Assembly: GCA_964598355.1 (NCBI GenBank)
Contig: CAZRBN010000015.1
Location: 1-20,993 of the forward strand
Source: DASQJJ01 sp964598355
GTDB taxonomy: Bacteria; Patescibacteriota; Microgenomatia; Levybacterales; UBA12049
Reading direction: 5' to 3'
DNA length: 20,993 nucleotides
The notes under the pieces: model-generated
Seen by the model: only the letters and a program-made list of their open reading frames with translations
Databases searched by the model: none
What the model was told of the DNA's origin: nothing
In this document: in pieces, positions 20,594 through 20,993 of the stretch
Position numbering within the stretch: the stretch's first letter is position 1
Layout: the number at the start of each line of letters is the position of its first letter
Translations under genes and position numbers: made by a program

Positions 20594-20993
20594 ATGAACA
20601 AAGAACAAACACAAAAAATTCAAGAAGTAACAGAAAAACTCCTCACCATGCTTGGTATTGAAGCAACTGTTGAAGTAAATCCAGGAGAAGAAGGTGCACA
20701 AATCCTTTTACAAACAGAAGAATCCGGCATGATTATTGGATATCATGGGGAAACTCTTGAATCTCTTCAAACAATTGTTTCTCTTGTTTCTAGTCGAGAA
20801 CTTGGAGAATTTGTACGGGTAAGTATTGAGGTTGGCGATTACAAAAAGAATCGTGTAGAATACCTTAAGCATCTAGTACAACAGGCAAAAGAACAAGCTC
20901 TTTCTCAGAATACTGGAATTAGTCTCTCTAACTTGAAGTCCTGGGAAAGACGAGAAGTACACATGATGCTTGCTGATGATCAGGAAGTTGCTA
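20594..20993 (+). CDS. khpB: KH/R3H RNA-binding protein (KhpB/Jag), 3'-truncated by window edge
   Basis: 133 codons are visible and the end lies outside. The KH domain spans about residues 5-83 with GMIIGYHGETLESLQ (GxxG at 49-52). An R3H domain begins at about 112 with SWERREVHMML (R119-xxx-H123). The N-terminal Jag_N domain of longer homologues is absent. This small RNA-binding protein typically follows yidC; in other bacteria it is linked to RNA-mediated control of envelope growth. The ATG at 20594 is 4 nt after the yidC stop, indicating the same transcription unit. Confidence 0.93.
   Translation, partial: MNKEQTQKIQEVTEKLLTMLGIEATVEVNPGEEGAQILLQTEESGMIIGYHGETLESLQTIVSLVSSRELGEFVRVSIEVGDYKKNRVEYLKHLVQQAKEQALSQNTGISLSNLKSWERREVHMMLADDQEVA

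Noticed and set aside
1..20993. CRISPR array, insertion-sequence transposase, phage genes or riboswitch
   Set aside because: I looked for regularly spaced repeats, transposase or integrase motifs and known leader architectures and saw none.

Overview
The window is an AT-rich bacterial chromosome segment that uses the standard code (TGA is a working stop, for example at the end of the first pilin gene). It most resembles a Candidate Phyla Radiation (Patescibacteria) genome, probably Microgenomates-like. I infer this from the type of type IV secretion system (T4SS: multi-copy two-helix pilins, PrgI, a TraC-like protein beside VirB4, VirB6), the AAA-like plus OmpR-type winged-helix regulator, and the short YidC. 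The taxonomy is inference; no 16S gene is present.

Layout. Positions 1-383 hold the end of a NUDIX hydrolase, followed by a tRNA-Ser(GGA) with its own promoter. Positions 716-16184 are a T4SS-like locus. On the plus strand it has VirB6 (716-2365), four tandem small pilin-like proteins (7287-9095), and an operon of PrgI/VirB3-like, TraC-like, VirB4 ATPase, a membrane-anchored HELGH metallopeptidase and a hypothetical anchored protein (9976-16184; the last gene is broken by a 10-N assembly gap). Two minus-strand blocks interrupt it: a regulator followed by a 1124-residue orphan protein (7195-2382), and an M50-like membrane metalloprotease (9781-9089).

Positions 16187-20993 are the replication-origin neighbourhood. 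dnaA and dnaN lie on the minus strand and diverge from rpmH-rnpA-yidD-yidC-khpB/jag on the plus strand. DnaA boxes cluster in the dnaA-dnaN gap and the adjoining dnaA 3' end (candidate oriC), and one perfect DnaA box sits inside the dnaA promoter.

The T4SS genes plausibly form an envelope-spanning machine: VirB4 motor, PrgI and VirB6 inner-membrane core, pilins as the extracellular filament or channel, and a wall- or protein-cleaving peptidase. The divergent regulator is the obvious candidate for its control. No VirD4, VirB11, relaxase or other mobilisation gene is visible here, so its job (DNA uptake, attachment, effector delivery) is open.

Two patterns cross the window. First, genes that lead transcription units have a -10 box only 7-10 nt before the start codon (leaderless or nearly so), while two internal operon genes have GGAGG ribosome-binding sites. 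Second, three different dispersed-repeat types sit within or between T4SS genes, one of them in frame inside the regulator gene. No gene-free stretch is longer than 300 bases.
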